DNA of 64,000 nucleotides, from positions 33,109,200 to 33,173,199 of the forward strand of contig CM037843.1 of NCBI GenBank assembly GCA_021234535.1. The letters run 5' to 3'. This document shows, in pieces, positions 22,801 through 32,546 of the stretch. The notes below the pieces were generated by a model. It did no database searches and was not told the DNA's origin. It saw only the letters and a program-made list of their open reading frames with translations. The position numbers and the translations under genes were made by a program. Positions within the stretch are counted from its first letter, which is position 1; the number at the start of each line of letters is the position of its first letter. The DNA is from Stichopus chloronotus (lineage: Eukaryota; Echinodermata; Holothuroidea; Aspidochirotida; Stichopodidae).

Positions 22801-23552
22801 TGATACTGAAAAGCTGTGTAATGTGGACTTTTGATGAGAAAGTCCTCATCTCGCTTTTGTCAATTACCGATTTTACAGCCACACTGAGTACACAATGCGT
22901 GTATTAATTACTAATTATGCTGGACAATCATGCTGGTCATGTTGTTTAACAACAGGTTCCATATTTTCCTCAGGTTTTAACAAGGTATGTCACAGATACA
23001 AGTCAAAATTACCTACTTATTTTACGAACAGACAAAAGTACTAATATGCATCATTGATGATGAGTTTTTGGGATGGAAAACAATTGAATATATAAGGTTT
23101 TTCAGAGCACTATTTAGATTTCATGTCACGACAACTTTTGTTGTTAAGGACTTACCAGACAGATGTAGGAATTTGTACCAATACTGTAACTTTAAGCACA
23201 ATATTTCTGATGTTAAAAAATACTTTTCTCACTCAATTAAAATAAAAACAAATTTCCCACTTTCTCACTTTACAAAGAAAGACAAACACCCAGAAATTGC
23301 TAACGATATCATCTGTGCATACCTTGTTTACACTCTTCAGAAGGTGTTCCCATGTTAATGCTGGGCCATATTATTTACAGAATGTTCATTTGTAACTAAC
23401 TCACTCACCTTTGTATGAGCATGACATTTAATGGTATGGTTCTTTGAATGATGTTTCACATATGTTTTTAAAAGTGAAGATCTCCAGATTGCAACATTCA
23501 CACATTTTGTCAGATTGAAGGCACCACCTGCAGCACCAATGCCTGGCATCAT
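9914..23552 (-). CDS. MOCS1: MOCS1, molybdenum cofactor biosynthesis protein 1 (MoaA-MoaC), ten coding exons
   Basis: The MoaA half is a radical-SAM enzyme that acts on GTP. The MoaC half then forms cyclic pyranopterin monophosphate, the first molybdenum cofactor intermediate, in mitochondria. Exons, 5' to 3' on the minus strand: 23409-23552, 21635-21773, 19442-19609, 18773-18937, 17045-17178, 16345-16497, 15527-15637, 14848-14968, 12045-12100 and 9914-10881. Every junction has AG/GT ends and compatible phase. MOCS1A is 396 aa: SAM-cluster Cys91, Cys95 and Cys98, GGEP at 137-140, second-cluster Cys323, Cys326 and Cys340 (C-x2-C-x13-C), and terminal Gly-Gly. The spliced fusion MOCS1A-B is 716 aa, with the MoaC domain at 562-716. 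Human MOCS1 has the same A/B architecture at similar size. Exon calls are by eye. The first exon and the exact start of the last exon are the least certain parts. Confidence 0.95.
12045..12100 (-). CDS. MOCS1: MOCS1 coding exon 9: MOCS1A terminal exon with internal alternative donor
   Basis: Too short to appear as an ORF. The acceptor is TTCTCCACAG/GTATG. The exon completes Gly379 and encodes [17 protein letters not shown] followed by TGA (12045-12047). The terminal Gly-Gly is essential in MoaA and MOCS1A proteins. A GT dinucleotide at 12052-12051 (ATTG/GTGGGT) lies inside the Gly-Gly codons. Splicing there keeps ...MILI plus one base (phase 1) and removes the stop, joining exon 10 in frame. 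Confidence 0.92.
12473..12537 (+). repeat. GATGACCAGTCCAA minisatellite
   Basis: About four tandem copies of a 14-bp unit, in MOCS1 intron 9-side DNA (between exons 8 and 9). Confidence 0.85.
12540..13655 (+). repeat. DR1-type repeat element, copy B (degenerate), in MOCS1 intron
   Basis: Shares the unit text CATAAAATGGTCCATATGG and the terminal hairpin GGTTCCTTTGCTTATGCAAGGAACC-type end (13620-13648) with copy A. The DR1 core is eroded here (CAATCTTTGACTTCC near 13460). Confidence 0.6.
14601..14700 (+). repeat. tRNA-like SINE fragment
   Basis: TAGCTCAGTCGG (14607-14618) resembles an A box and GGATTGGACTCC (14653-14664) a B box, spaced roughly as in tRNA-derived SINEs. It continues into a GGACTCC-CATT-GGAGTCC hairpin. 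The cloverleaf is not intact, so it is not called as a tRNA. It lies in the intron between MOCS1 exons 8 and 9. Confidence 0.35.
14848..14968 (-). CDS. MOCS1: MOCS1 coding exon 8 (end of MoaA core)
   Basis: Acceptor CTCTTTCAG/GTA, donor ATGCAG/GTATAA. It encodes residues 339-378 plus one base of Gly379. It begins VCLFG, giving Cys340, the third ligand of the second cluster, and ends KKKQHA. It ends in phase 1, which fits exon 9 and also fits exon 10 directly. Confidence 0.94.
15060..15240 (+). repeat. Two partial copies of an AACTAGAGCAC-headed repeat
   Basis: AAACTAGAGCACCAACGGTGCAG (15073) and AAACTAGAGCACAAACAGTGCAG (15211) mark two direct copies in a MOCS1 intron. The head contains a GCACC-AAC-GGTGC hairpin. 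Confidence 0.5.
15527..15637 (-). CDS. MOCS1: MOCS1 coding exon 7 (second 4Fe-4S cluster)
   Basis: Acceptor TATTTGCAG/GCA, donor CTAAAG/GTCAGT, 37 codons, phase 0. It carries [17 protein letters not shown], which supplies Cys323 and Cys326 of the C-terminal cluster that binds GTP in MoaA. Confidence 0.95.
16345..16497 (-). CDS. MOCS1: MOCS1 coding exon 6 (MoaA)
   Basis: Acceptor TTCACACAG/GCC, donor TCCAGG/GTGAGT, 51 codons, phase 0 at both ends. It holds [17 protein letters not shown], a hallmark of animal MOCS1A, followed by a less conserved helical stretch (residues 251-301). Confidence 0.95.
17045..17178 (-). CDS. MOCS1: MOCS1 coding exon 5 (MoaA barrel)
   Basis: Acceptor TTTACAG/GTTGG, donor GACAAG/GTAGGA. 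It encodes residues 207-250, including [19 protein letters not shown], a strongly conserved MoaA segment. Reading beyond the donor stays open for about 500 nt but loses all family similarity, so the exon is ended at GTAGGA, which joins exon 6 in phase 0. Confidence 0.93.
18773..18937 (-). CDS. MOCS1: MOCS1 coding exon 4 (MoaA barrel)
   Basis: Acceptor TTCGTCAG/GAGAA, donor AAAAG/GTAAGA. It encodes residues 152-205, with the conserved strings [13 protein letters not shown] and [21 protein letters not shown]. These are core strands of the MoaA TIM-barrel. Arg151 and Gly206 are split codons at its two ends. Confidence 0.95.
19442..19609 (-). CDS. MOCS1: MOCS1 coding exon 3 (SAM cluster and GGEP)
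   Basis: Acceptor TTTTTAG/GTCAG, donor ATCA/GTGAGA. It opens by completing Cys95 and continues QYCMPEDG, supplying Cys98. It then carries [14 protein letters not shown], where GGEP (137-140) is the radical-SAM motif that contacts the SAM methionine moiety. Phase 1 at both ends. Confidence 0.95.
21095..21568. mobile_element. hAT-type MITE with 8-bp TSD in MOCS1 intron 2
   Basis: 458 bp (21103-21560) with inverted ends CAGGGTTGTAGCTA and TAGCTACAACCCTG. It is flanked by AATGGCAC (21095-21102) and AATGTCAC (21561-21568), a 7/8 duplication. No transposase. The right end is 75 bp from the exon 2 donor. Confidence 0.85.
21635..21773 (-). CDS. MOCS1: MOCS1 coding exon 2 (start of radical-SAM domain)
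   Basis: Acceptor CCCTGCAG/GCT, donor AGAT/GTAAGT. It encodes residues 49-94 plus the first base of Cys95. It contains the family segment [19 protein letters not shown], including Cys91 of the C-x3-C-x2-C iron-sulfur motif. A hAT-type MITE ends only 75 bp past the donor, in intron 2. Confidence 0.93.
21809..22161. mobile_element. TTAA-flanked MITE, family 2 (345 bp) in MOCS1 intron 1
   Basis: Exact 14-bp inverted ends AGGGAAATAGGGCG (21813-21826) and complement (22144-22157), with TTAA on both sides (21809-21812, 22158-22161). A truncated relative is at 4720-4975. Confidence 0.88.
22435..22935. repeat. Dispersed repeat, copy 1 (partner at 45440)
   Basis: About 450 bp aligning in the same orientation with 45440-45875. 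Shared landmarks: CCAGGCAA, TTGATTCATATTCTTGA-like text, TGACAACCA and ATTACTAATTATG. No termini or TSD found. Located in MOCS1 intron 1. Confidence 0.65.
23409..23552 (-). CDS. MOCS1: MOCS1 coding exon 1 (mitochondrial presequence-like)
   Basis: This exon supplies 48 codons from an ATG-ATG pair at 23552 and ends at an AAG/GTGAGT donor in phase 0, matching the phase-0 start of exon 2. The peptide has several Arg, Lys and His residues and no Asp or Glu, and it is hydroxylated and amphipathic in character, as expected of a mitochondrial targeting sequence. An in-frame TGA lies 39 nt upstream. A CTCCTCTCAG acceptor-like site lies 15 nt upstream, so a 5'UTR exon may exist. The exon was chosen by phase, donor quality and presequence character, not by homology. 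Confidence 0.68.
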
Positions 23553-24029
23553 GAGAAGTTGAATCTGAGAGGAGAAAATGTGAAAAGGTCACACTCAAAA
23601 GCAAAGATGGAATTGAGGCAAAGGTTTTCTAGTTTTGAAATTGATGACTGCAAACATAAGAATGATCCAGTTCTCGTTCTACAGTACCTTGTCATCGATT
23701 TTGACACTCGTCGGTATCCACATTGCCAATCATCGTCCATAGCTCATCCACTTTGTCCACAACTCACCCAAAATCACAAGTATTTTGGCAATATGAAACT
23801 CTTCCGCTAAGTTTGTGACAAAGAATTTGTCCGCTGAGATGGAAAATTGCCAACCACAAAACAGAATGAATTAGCGAATAAGTGCCGGTGATTTTGTCAC
23901 GATCTTCAACCAGGATGTTTTAAGATCACAAGAGTCCACCATGGTTCCTTTCATTGATGCAGTTATTATAACTGTAATCATGCAGTCTTCATCAAGATGT
24001 TAGTGTAAGATTAATCCACAACTTCCACA

Positions 24030-25130
24030 ACCCCCGAAAAGTCGAGCAACAATTTGTCCTTAAGAATGCTGATCAGCCAGAGGTACGCCACTGCCATAGC
24101 GCTAATATGAAAAACCCACCAAATTGTAACATACACAGTGATAAGAAGTGTACACTCCAGCAGTACCATTTATACCAGTGCTCTAATGAGATGTACAGAC
24201 AGTATTGTCAACATTTTAACACAAAACCTGAAAGACAGCTGGCATTTTCATGACTTCATAAAATGGCCAATATGGCAGATTCTGGACCTTAGACTCAGTA
24301 ATTCAGAAAACTAAAAGGAAAAACTATCATATTACTTATCTGGCAGACCCTCCACATTGTAACACACTATGCAAAAAAAAATTTTTTGCATGATTTAATA
24401 ATTTGTGGCTAAGATGTACACCCAGGTCTGATACTGGCCCCACTAATTGGCCACTTGAGAGGTACCACTACCATAGTGCTGATGTGACAAACCTTCCAGA
24501 TTGTAATATAAAAGTACTTTGCATGATTTTATACAATGGCATATAAGACTTATTTACAACCATGGACCCCAAATCCTGAATATCCCACAGGTACAGTAAC
24601 ACTAAAATATGCACTTTTGTACCATAAAATCTGCAAAAAAGAAGCATACTGCCCGATTTCGTAAAAAGGCCCATATTGCCCTTTCAGAGAATTGGACCCA
24701 AAAAATGATAAACACCCAGGTGGAACCACTTCCATAGTACTAATGTGACAAGCCCTCAACAATGTAACATACAATCTAAGAGAAGAATTGCTATGCATGA
24801 TTTCATAAAATGGTCCATATTAAACTTTGCACCAAAAAAATTCCTTAACACCCCAAACATTCCACTACCATAGTTGTAGTCTGACACAATGTCTACTTAG
24901 AACCATACAACTGTAGGATGCCATAGCGGAAAGGTCTGATACTGGCCCCACTAATTGGCCACTTGAGAGGTACCACTACCATAGTGCTGATGTGACAAAC
25001 CTTCCAGATTGTAATATAAAAGTACTTTGCATGATTTTATACACAATATATATAATACACAATGTCTACTTAGAACCATACAACTGTAGGATGCCATAGC
25101 GGAAAGGTCTGATACTGGCCCCACTAATAT
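24030..25130 (+). repeat. DR1-family-related repeat without DR1 cores, internally duplicated
   Basis: Text such as CATAAAATGGCCAATATGG and ACCACTACCATAGTGCT links it to the body of copies A and B. Segments are duplicated exactly: 24425-24537 equals 24932-25044 (113 bp), and 24884-24955 equals 25057-25128 (72 bp). Confidence 0.65.
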
Positions 25131-25491
25131 AGACTTGTTTTCTCTAGATGGACTGAATCGAATGTAGGAATCAGGATTGCACAGAATGATAGCTTGAAAA
25201 TTTTCAGGAACAGTCTTGAATGGAATATTAACAGGTATCATGGCTGAATGAAACTTGAACTGTGGGTCTCTTCGTATTCATGTTAGGCCAGGAAAGAAGG
25301 GTTTCTTTTAAGAACAACAATAAGCGCTGTTGCAGTTTGTGAGGAGCTTATGTTATCTCCACCAGGATATTCTGTCGTAGTTTTCAAACCTTAAATATTC
25401 CATCCACTGCCCTGTTCCTGTAACTGTGAGCGCCAAGCCAATCTATCAATCATCCTGGCTGCATGGGGGATCCTACATTCAAATCAGTCCA

Positions 25492-25573
25492 TTTCGCCAG
25501 AGAAAACAAGTCTTTCGGCCATGGAGGAAAGACTTGTCTTCACTGGCGTAATGACTTGTTTTCTCTGGCGAAA
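25492..25573. repeat. Perfect 21-bp inverted repeat with 40-nt loop
   Basis: 25492-25512 (TTTCGCCAGAGAAAACAAGT + C) is exactly complementary to 25553-25573. The loop holds a third, partial copy (GACTTGTCTTCACTGGCG). It lies 1.9 kb upstream of MOCS1 exon 1. Confidence 0.85.
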
Positions 25574-25579
25574 CGACCA

Positions 25580-27420
25580 CATTTTCTATGGTGGAATGAC
25601 GTGGGCCCCACACTGAACAGTGTGCCTTGCACTGGCCTAGCGTTACGTACGGTAAGGTTCATACTGTCAAGTATAGTTAGGCCTAGGCCTCTCTATAATT
25701 TAAGCAACCGTAGTACTAGCCACATAGGCTATGTGTGAGTATAATACTATAAGCAAGTAGTACTTTGAATTTCTATTTTTAGCTAAGCATGTTGATATCG
25801 TGCTGAGGAATCAAGGCTCAATGTATTTTTGGACAAAGTGAACTCACCATCACTACACTAAACTTAAATTACCTTTTAAGATGCTGCACAACTTTCATGT
25901 GTTTTCCAGACTACATGTAATGGATGTGTAGGTCAAAGTCTCGTAACCTCGGAAACATCAGACCCAGGTACGGTAATTACATGACACACACGCAAGCCAG
26001 CTGGGCTTTGATCATGCCCCGATCCGAATGGCGACGGTTGATTCCGATTTCTATGCATGGTGCGGTGAGCACTTGCTATCCACATGACAGTGTACAATAA
26101 CATTGTACAAGAAACTTAAGAAACAGAAAGTGCGCCATCCATTTTGGAGGACAGCAACCGAAGCCCTCTAGCATCTTGCTTGACTAATGCTGTGATGCAG
26201 AAAATAGAATAAAAAAAGTATATGTAATCAGAGTAAAACATTAAAAACAAAATTTTGTTTATTGTTTTACTTATCATAATGTGCGAAAGCCCATTATGTC
26301 CATGCTATTTTTTTAATTTGATTAATAATTACCATTTTGTGCATGGCAGTAAGTGACTTTTGACCTGACTCCCACTTAATGCAAGTTTAATAGTAAAATT
26401 AAATAAAACCTAAGTAGAAGTTTGATTGGGATTCTACCGAAACTTCACGGAGGTATATCATAACCCCTGACATAATTCAAATTACTTCATCTGAAGTAAA
26501 CTCTTTTCAGGTTTGAATAAAATACTGTAATCTTCCCCCTGGCTTGTAACATTGATCCTTATTGGGAAATTCCAAATTTAAAAATCTTAGTGAACATACC
26601 TCACCTTCAACTAGGGTTAGTTGGCTTTATTCACCGGTGGTTTTCTTCTCCACCCGGGTCTGCCTAAAAAAGGCCTGTATGAACCACGATCATAGGCACT
26701 TCCTCTTCCTTTTCCTCGAAAGACATTGGGAAAATTTCCTCTGGGAATACCGAAGTGGAGTGTGAAGGAGAGGTAGAACCTCATTTTAAATACAACCGCA
26801 TACCAAGTGTAAGACCCTCATCGTGTAGTTACCATTCTTACAAAGCTTTGAGTTTGAATGTCTGTGACCGCAAATGACCTTCGACCTAAAACAATATGGG
26901 TAATCTATTCAATATCTTCATGCTAAGTATACGATCATTGTACTTATAAGGTTTCGAACTTTTGACCTCCAGTGACCTTAAATAACATTTCACCACCGGA
27001 AATAGTATATGAATCATCCGCAGGACTTAATAAGGGCAATGTATTACTATGTATGTGGTCTCTCACAGTTACCTTTCTTGAGAGAAAGTGCTTGCAAGAT
27101 TTCGACATTTTGACCTCTGGCGACCCCGAAATAAAATTTGGTCTTCACCAAAAGCAATAGGGATTTTATATGAGGCATCTTCGTGCCATGTATGGCCAGA
27201 GTAAGTTTTTTCACGCATATTTTTAAACAGAATGCAAAAATGTAATGAAGTTGCGATGAACTCATTTTAGAAAATTTAGACGGATACCAGTATTGGCTCT
27301 TGTTCTGCACCACAATTGTATGCAAAGATATGTTATTTGAGTAGACCTCGGGACTTAACCACTGGTGATTCCAGATGGCCCTCCTCACCCCAGTAACCAC
27401 TAACGAACTGTGGTTTCGAT
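25580..27420. other. Intergenic upstream of MOCS1, no identified gene
   Basis: Could include the MOCS1 promoter or a 5'UTR exon, but no decisive motif was found. Degenerate half-sites (TGACCTTCGACC near 26876) suggest eroded DR1-repeat sequence at 26860-27180. Confidence 0.35.
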
Positions 27421-27429
27421 AATGTAATT

Positions 27430-29000
27430 TCGAATACTCTTTGATTCATTGCCGAGGGCAGACAAGGAATCTATGTGATGGTGATGGCATGTGTGTGCGT
27501 ATGTGACGACTTGGTTTGTAAACACGATATCCGAGTCTCAAGAAGGAGATAACCCCTATTGTTTTTTCATGGAGGTCAAAGGTCATTGGGGTCACCACAG
27601 CTTAAAGTACGAAAACCTATCAAGGAGATATCTCAGCCACCAACCGAATGTTGCTGGAACTTCAAACTCTTATCATTGGTAGCAACTGATGAGCAGATGT
27701 CTGTCATTTTTGAGGAGGTCAAAGGTCAAGTGAGATCAGAACAGGACATAGTTTGAAAATCTTGTAAACACGTTATCTAAAAAAGGGGGGCCGTGTTCGA
27801 ACTTTAAACTTGGTGTGTCGGTAATGAATTGTAAGTAGATGATGTCTTTTGATTTTCATAGAGGTCAAAGGTCATTCGAGGTCACCAGAGTTTAAAGTAT
27901 GAAAACCTATTGAGGGAGATATCCCATCTATATGCTGCTGGAACTTCAAACTTTTATCATTGGTAGCACCTGATGAGGAAATGATGTCTGCCATTTTTTG
28001 TGGAGGTCAAAGGTCATGTGAAGTCAAAGACTACATAGTTTGAAAACCTTGTAAACACGGTATCTCAAGAAGAAAAAGGTGCTTGAACTTCAAACATGTC
28101 ACAGTGTGGGTAGTCCACTGTGAGTACATGATCTCTTTTTTTTTCGTGGAGGTCAAAGGTCACTTGAGGTCTCCAGAGCTGAAAGTATGAAAATCTATGA
28201 AAGACGATATCTCAGCAAGTGAATTTAGCAAGAAAATCAAAGTGTAAATATTGGTAGAACTTGATGAGTGCATGATGTCTGTCATTTGAATTGCCCCAAT
28301 GTTAGACTTGTCATCCCTGTAATGTGTCATGAAATGAATATGATAAGTTCTAACATTCCAAAGATCTGTCCTGGATTCAAAAGTCAATCATGTGATACTT
28401 GGGAAGTTTTACATGTCCTGAATGTGAACATATGAAGAGGTTAAATCACTCATATTAAGACAATAATCCACATTTCTTTCATATTGAAAACGTGCCAAAA
28501 TGTACATCTTTACTGAACAACAGATATTGCTGCTAGACAGACTTTTTTTCAAGTTTTGCAGCTATTAAAGCCCATTGAAAGCCCTATAGGTCTTCTCCAA
28601 GTAACCACTTAACATAGCTCTTATCACCTTTTCCAAGCATTCAGAGAATATCTCAGATGCCAGCAACTCCCTGTCACGATTTACGAAGTACTTGGTTGTT
28701 TAAGTCACCTCACGCACCCCCTTGGGAGAGGAGATATATTCCAGGTTGCCTTTGTTGACTGGCACAATTTTTTAGTCTTTAACCACAATTTGGTGTCAGG
28801 AACTTTCGATCCACTTTTGAATTACCTTGGTTAGGAGATATAGGCCCATGCCATCCTTCATGACCAGTTTTCATCAATGCTGAGTGAATGACATTACACA
28901 TTCATGTAAGCATTTGGTAACATCAAACCAGTGAGTGATACAGAATGTGGTTGTCATTCTTGCATTTTGTTTTTCATTTTGATTGTCTCCTAGTGCTCCC
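27430..29000 (-). repeat. DR1-bearing repeat element, copy C (inverted)
   Basis: On the plus strand it starts with the complement of the ATAGATTCCTTG terminal motif and a GT-rich tract. Five ~144-bp units follow, with AGGTCAAAGGTCA at 27574, 27716, 27862, 28004 and 28150, then a non-repeated body. That body is complementary to 32700-33060, for example CTTAACATAGCTCTTATCAC against GTGATAAGAGCTATGTTAAG. Confidence 0.75.
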
Positions 29001-29456
29001 CAGTAATCAGTTAGTGAGTCCTTGGCTTATTTTCGACAAGTTTTATCCCTGTCTTGTAGGTAATCACTGGTAGGGCATATGCATTGATTGCTTCTATTGT
29101 GTTCATTCAGCCCGGACTTCAGTACGCCTCAGCCTTTCCATGTATGTTGCCCAGGCATTGTCCTTGACCATCCTCTGTTTCCATATTCTCTATGCCGATA
29201 TGTTTATACCCTTCATAAAGATCGGCATTCCTTATCTTTCCACCAGCCTGAGTGACGTCAGATCCTTGCTGCCGGGATGAATATCTATGCGGAGAGCCAC
29301 TGTATAGGTTGGTTCCGGGCGCACGAGGAAATATTTGATTTTTTCCCCTGAAGGAAAAGGCATTTAGCGAGCGTTCTTAAAAGTACTGCATTTTCACTTC
29401 TCCAGTTTGAATTATGCTCCCACTTTCATTTAGTCTCGTAGCACTTGGCACATATG

Positions 29457-29472
29457 GGGGGGGGGGGGGGAA
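29457..29472 (+). repeat. Poly-G tract
   Basis: Uninterrupted G-run of about 16. Confidence 0.9.
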
Positions 29473-29682
29473 GGGTTGAACTAAACATACCCTTACAACT
29501 TCATTTTTTGCATTGGAGTCCCCTCAAAGAAACAGAATGAACGTATTTTTGACACGTCTTTCAGGCTGTTATCCGCCCATTCTCCGCCCAAAATCGCCTA
29601 CATTTCTTAGACCCCGCCTCAAAATCGCCTAAGCGTGTAAACATAGGAAATTTATTACCTATCAACGTCAATTAAGCAGTCA

Positions 29683-29892
29683 AAATTTGAGATGAAAAGT
29701 CAAAATTTTGAGTTTAAAAAGTCAAACTTTTGAGATAAAAAGTCGAAATTTTGAGATACAAAGTCAAAATTTTGATTGACAAAATCAAAAGTTTGAGATA
29801 AAAAGTCGAAACAAAATTTTGAGATAAAAAGTCGAAACAAAATTTTGAGATAAAAAGTCAAAATTTTGACGTAAAAAGTCAAAATTTTAATG
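29683..29892. repeat. AGTCAAAATTTTGAGATAAA minisatellite
   Basis: About eleven degenerate units of 17-24 bp, each containing GTC(A/G)AAATTTTGAGATAAAAA, over 210 bp. The open frame on the minus strand here is a by-product of the repeat. Confidence 0.9.
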
Positions 29893-30317
29893 CAGATTGT
29901 GAATGATCAGTTAGAAAAGGAAGTGTGATAACTGATGTTTTACCGACCACCCCCCCCCCCCTCCGACTCCTCGATTTTAAGTGGATGTTTGCGCCATACT
30001 AATACATTGGGTGACTGAGAAACTCATGCTTTGTCGTGTGAGTCGTGAAACTGCTCCGAAATGCACGACTAATACGCCAATTGGGTGAGAGGTACGTGAC
30101 AGCCATGTAAATGAAAGGGAGACATGTCATATAGTGGGGACTTTTAAACCAATAGACATACTTAAAACGGATACTCAGTGCATATTCCACTGAGAGAAAC
30201 CAAACACCAAAGTTTTTAACACTGCTGTCGCGTGGTATATGGTTTCACTACCAACAACCATGAAATGTGAAGCTTAATGTTGTCTGGATCCTAAAAAAAT
30301 GTAATCAATGTTTTTCT

Positions 30318-30574
30318 TTAAAGGCTGTAATGCATCACCCCAGACAGTTACAATTCTCCCAACCACCTACCTCTAGTCCCTCCCTCAGCCTGTCTTACAT
30401 TCCTCCACATGTGTAATCAAAACAATGGATCCCTTTGTACGCTGTGTAATACGAGCTGCTCTGCATCTTTCGAATTTGCTGGCAATCTAAGAGTACTGTA
30501 ACTTAGAACCAGTTGAGAATTTTGCTTTCAGGGAGGTAAAAATACAGCTTAGGGTGATGCAATACAGCCTTTAA
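30318..30574. mobile_element. TTAA-flanked MITE, family 3 (249 bp)
   Basis: Inverted ends AGGCTGTAATGCATCACCC (30322-30340) and its complement with one mismatch (30552-30570), bounded by TTAA at 30318-30321 and 30571-30574. Confidence 0.88.
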
Positions 30575-30599
30575 AGTGACGTCCGTTCGACGTCGGACT

Positions 30600-32090
30600 T
30601 ACTTCCAATTGTTACCCTTCTTCAGTCCGACCGACTGGACCAAAACCCGAAGTCAGCAAAATGTCAGTAATATGGTGACCTTCCGGCATCTACATACCAA
30701 CTATAACAACGCTGAGAATAACATTTATCGTATTAACGAACTAAAGCATCATACTAAACAGACACACGCACACACGAACCCACACCCACATGCATTCAAT
30801 GTTCCAGTTTAGCATCAAACTTCTGGTACAGTGTCATATGGCCTGGGTCACTAAGCTATTGACAGATCTTCACGTCTTTACATTTCACGCCATTGTTATA
30901 AATTCCTAATGTAAGCCTTAGCGGGAGGTTCGGTATTATGTACAAATTTTCTTATGTGTTCTGTGCTTTCAATTGTAGAAATGAAAACTTCAATTTTATG
31001 CTAACTTTTGTTGCTGGCAGTTCGTGTTAACAGAATCCCATAACTTATTGATTCAGATAAACATGGGTGGATTTGTGGAAATTCACTTTGAATCTGGGCG
31101 TAGTTACTAATCTGGATCAACCCTCTGGTGCGATTTCATCGTCATATCCTGTCGTCAGGGATTAAAAGAAAGGAAGAAAGAAAAAAAAAAAAAGAAGAAA
31201 AAAGAGAGAAAGAAAGACAGGGGGGAGAAAGAAAAGACGGCACTCAAGTCGCAACTGCTGAGTTTCACTGCTGTATATTATTAGTCTTCAACCCAGTCTA
31301 ATAAATCAAAGGCACCCAAAGGTTTAACATCAGGCTGCTTATCATGAAAGTCAGGCTATCAAACTTTGGAGGTGAAGAACTCAACATACTTTTGAATCAA
31401 TCCAAGGTTCAACGACAGAACCAGATAGTCGAATGACTTATTGACTCTTGCCAATGTTCATGAAGAATGTTTCGCATACAAAATTTCCATCATAATACTT
31501 TACTGAAGTAATAGCCTTGAAAAGGATCTAGAACAAGTTTCAAAGCTACGAGACACTTTGGCGCAACTTACCAAAAAACAAACCCCCCCCCAACAAAAAG
31601 GCAACAACAACAGAATCAACAGATGGGGTATTCTGCTTACAAAAATACCAGAGTACAGATCAAAGCAAGCTCACACAGGCTTTGGAGGTTGTGCTTTCTT
31701 TTTCTTTCTCTTGAGACTGTAATCTCTGTTGAACTCATATGACCTCTGACCTCTTGACTCATCAAGACCTACTGTTGCAAGTGTAAACGAAGGAAGCAAC
31801 CTCCAAAAATTTCCAACCTCAAAAAAAGTTCCAACAACAGTCACTTCTTGAAATATTTCCATGTCTCGCGACCTCAAATGACTTTTGACTGCCATGAGAA
31901 ACTTGATGGTTCATCGGTGGCGTAGCTAGGCTTCTTTTGTGTGTGTGTGTGGGGGGGACGGTCTCAAGGGAAAGGACGATCTTTGTGGTGCGATTCACTG
32001 TTGAAGCAGAGCGCCCATCGGGGACCCATTCTCGGGCCCTTGTACTTGTACTCGGGATTTTGAACTCGCATTACAAGTCTGCCACGGAGG
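30600..32090. other. Intergenic, no identified gene
   Basis: Contains a polypurine GA/A tract at 31166-31245. Around 31735-31880 are eroded DR1 half-sites (TGACCTCTGACCT). A TGGCGTAGCTAGG motif at 31918 resembles a transposon end, but no partner was found. Confidence 0.4.
31166..31245 (+). repeat. Polypurine (A/G) tract
   Basis: About 80 bp of nearly pure A and G (one C at the AGACAGGGGG step). Confidence 0.9.
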
Positions 32091-32184
32091 GGAATGTATG
32101 CCGGAGTCTAGTTTTCAATGGTAAGCACACCAAATTATTTTCTTTTACTGTGTGTTGTCCATCTTACTACCAGTCTGAAGCTAG

Positions 32185-32546
32185 CACAGGAATCCAGCAC
32201 CAGATTCGCCCAGCACAGGATTCCAGCGCGGCATTCGGGCCAGCGAGGGATTCGGGCTAGTACCGGATTTGGGTCCGAACAGGATTCAGGCCAGCTCAGG
32301 ATTTCGGCCAACACTGGCGTAAGCAGGTAGCGGTACATCCCCCCCCCCTCCACGCAGACAGCCAGAAATTTTGGTAACGCAATGACTGATGAGGAAAAGT
32401 TAAGGTGAGCAAAAAATTCAAGAGGAGGAGGGATGGTATGTGACACTGTTATAGGGACGGGTGTTAGGTTGGTGGTGGTTGGTACTACTATTGACTTCAC
32501 AAGGGAACGAATCCTGTGCTGGGCGAATCGTGTGCTGGAATCCTGT
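32185..32546. repeat. CCAGCACAGGATTC minisatellite and inverted arm
   Basis: Degenerate 15-18 bp units (GGATTCGGGCCAG type) fill 32185-32310. The reverse complement of the first part recurs at 32506-32546, forming a ~40-bp imperfect stem with a 280-nt loop. Confidence 0.65.

Noticed and set aside
22987..23358. 123-codon plus-strand open frame in MOCS1 intron 1
   Set aside because: AT-rich chance composition, no recognisable motif, antisense to the MOCS1 transcript. Not enough to call a gene.
29700..29882. 60-codon minus-strand frame of Phe/Asp repeats
   Set aside because: Direct translation of the AAAATTTTGA minisatellite.
31937..32260. 107-codon plus-strand open frame
   Set aside because: Starts in a GT-rich tract and ends in the GGATTC minisatellite. 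Repeat-driven, with no domain.
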